This document shows, piece by piece, positions 6,747 to 7,127 of a DNA stretch of 7,127 bases (position 1 is the stretch's first letter; the number at the start of each line of letters is the position of its first letter). Made by a program: the position numbers and the translations under genes. This stretch comes from Peptococcaceae bacterium (GTDB taxonomy: Bacteria; Bacillota; Desulfitobacteriia; Desulfitobacteriales; Desulfitobacteriaceae), in assembly GCA_031289815.1 (NCBI GenBank), contig JAITOS010000102.1, forward strand, positions 1 through 7,127. Reading direction: 5' to 3'. Below the pieces are notes generated by a model. That model searched no databases. It saw only the letters and a program-made list of their open reading frames with translations, and had not been told where the DNA came from.

Positions 6747-7018
6747 GTCATTAGCGGCACTTTGATAATCTTCTCCGACCGTTCGGCCCAGTCCAGCAGA
6801 TGGTTTGTGCCGCTACGGACTTCCGCCAGGTCTTCCTTGACTTCCTCCAGACTTTTTTCGAGAGCGTCGAGACGCTGATCTACGGCATCAAAACGCTGAT
6901 CTACAGCGTCGAAACGCTGATCTACAGCATCAAAACGCTGGTTCACTTCCTGTTTAAAAGCAGAGATGTCTTCTCCCATTTTCTCCAGCACTGCCAGTAT
7001 TTTTTCTTCGTTATTCAT
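6737..7018 (-). CDS. Small coiled-coil protein with tandem heptad repeats, function unknown
   Basis: From the ATG at 7018 this is a 93-residue, highly charged protein with no signal peptide or membrane segment. Residues 27-47 are three identical heptads, QRFDAVD. A fourth, variant heptad (QRLDALE) and a less regular charged helix (KSLEEVKEDLAEVRSG) follow, to about residue 70. The F/V/L positions recur every 3-4 residues, giving one long amphipathic coiled coil likely to self-assemble. The C-terminus (LLDWAERSEKIIKVPLMTKK) is less regular. Similar short coiled-coil proteins are common in Bacillota and are usually uncharacterised. The start at 7018 is chosen because AGGAAGG lies 9 bases upstream; the ATG at 7027 would abut it. 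It converges on the second MFS gene with a 15-base gap, so it is a separate transcript with no evident link to the sulfur genes. I do not assign a function. Confidence 0.72.
   Translation of the reverse strand: MNNEEKILAVLEKMGEDISAFKQEVNQRFDAVDQRFDAVDQRFDAVDQRLDALEKSLEEVKEDLAEVRSGTNHLLDWAERSEKIIKVPLMTKK
6872..6934. repeat. Three tandem 21-bp repeats inside the coiled-coil gene
   Basis: Units at 6872-6892, 6893-6913 and 6914-6934 share the plus-strand core ACGCTGATCTAC followed by a variable GGCATCAAA / AGCGTCGAA / AGCATCAAA end. Partial copies flank both sides. Each unit encodes one heptad (QRFDAVD on the minus strand). Differences are mostly silent third-position changes, so the protein repeat is under constraint while the DNA is still near-identical. 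Confidence 0.9.
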
Positions 7019-7082
7019 CCCAACCATCCTTCCTCAAGCTGTCTGCCTGCGCCGCAACTTTCTCTATATCTGATGATAGCAT
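7011..7082 (-). CDS. Possible 23-residue small ORF overlapping the start of the coiled-coil gene
   Basis: On the minus strand, AAGGAG (plus coordinates 7088-7093) sits 5 bases before an ATG at 7082. The frame encodes MLSSDIEKVAAQADSLRKDG plus WDE and stops with TAA at 7011-7013. Its end overlaps the first codons of the coiled-coil gene in the shared ATGAATAA, an arrangement typical of translational coupling. The peptide is soluble and probably helical (SSDIEKVAAQADSLRK). I recognise no family. An in-frame TAG at about 7107-7109 lies upstream, so it is not the tail of a longer gene in this frame. The ORF is short enough to occur by chance, and a promoter could occupy the same bases. Confidence 0.35.
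   Translation of the reverse strand: MLSSDIEKVAAQADSLRKDGWDE
7028..7034 (-). promoter_or_regulatory. Shine-Dalgarno site of the coiled-coil gene
   Basis: On the minus strand AGGAAGG precedes the ATG at 7018 by 9 bases. It directly touches the ATG at 7027, which argues against the longer form with MVG added at its N-terminus. Confidence 0.55.
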
Positions 7083-7102
7083 ACCTTCTCCTTTGTCTGC
7101 AA
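7073..7102 (-). promoter_or_regulatory. Candidate sigma-70-type promoter for the coiled-coil gene
   Basis: On the minus strand TTGCAG (7097-7102) and TATCAT (7073-7078) are 18 bases apart, an acceptable -35/-10 arrangement. Transcription would begin near 7066, about 48 bases before the ATG at 7018. This conflicts with the small ORF starting at 7082, since that start codon would be excluded from the transcript. Only one of the two is likely to be real. Confidence 0.28.
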
Positions 7103-7127
7103 CTGGCTAAGCAACGCGTACCCGAAA

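Noticed and set aside
6475..6765. Plus-strand open frame of 96 codons over the end of the second MFS gene
   Set aside because: It runs out of frame within the MFS gene and through the terminator; the composition is not protein-like.
6872..6934. Tandem 21-bp repeats considered as a CRISPR or iteron array
   Set aside because: The units are contiguous with no spacers, lie in frame inside a coding sequence and encode a heptad coiled coil.

Overview
The window looks like part of a chromosome from an anaerobic, moderately GC-rich bacterium. Strong Shine-Dalgarno sites (AAGGAG, GGAAGG types), tightly packed same-strand genes and a nitrogenase-like enzyme pair suggest an anaerobic member of the Bacillota, possibly Negativicutes or Clostridia. 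That placement is an inference from style; no marker gene is present.

Layout, left to right. Bases 1-225 hold the C-terminal 74 codons of a plus-strand protein that resembles the end of an SsuA/TauA/NMT1-type ABC transporter substrate-binding protein. After a 99-base gap comes a compact plus-strand block. It begins with a NifK-like subunit (325-1665) and a NifD-like subunit (1677-3215), both homologues of nitrogenase component 1. A cysteine synthase of the CysK family (3235-4179) follows. After 56 bases comes an MdtG-like MFS exporter (4236-5465), and then a second, different MFS transporter (5531-6721). A likely intrinsic terminator sits on the stop codon of the last gene. Facing this block on the minus strand is a small coiled-coil protein with perfect heptad repeats (6737-7018). 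A possible 23-codon small ORF (7011-7082) overlaps its start.

The nitrogenase-like pair is the centre of interest. Both subunits keep the three cysteines that bridge the nitrogenase P-cluster (NifK-like C12, C37, C102; NifD-like C51, C76, C143). By manual alignment, the NifD-like subunit also keeps the cysteine that ligates the active-site metallocluster (C279, equivalent to Azotobacter NifD Cys275). It lacks the histidine ligand (His442 position is Phe451) and two nitrogen-reduction residues (His195 is Tyr184, Arg96 is Ala84). The genes are in K-then-D order, the reverse of nifDK. No NifH, NifE, NifN or NifB homologue lies in the window. This points to a nitrogenase-like reductase rather than a nitrogenase.

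Working model (inference): the flanking transporter remnant imports an organosulfur or similar compound, the nitrogenase-like complex reductively cleaves it, the adjacent CysK captures released sulfide (or a thiol) into cysteine, and the MFS proteins export a by-product or analogue. This parallels the known methylthio-alkane reductase (Mar) systems, in which a nitrogenase-like enzyme feeds methionine synthesis. Whether this pair is a Mar enzyme or a different clade cannot be settled from the sequence alone.
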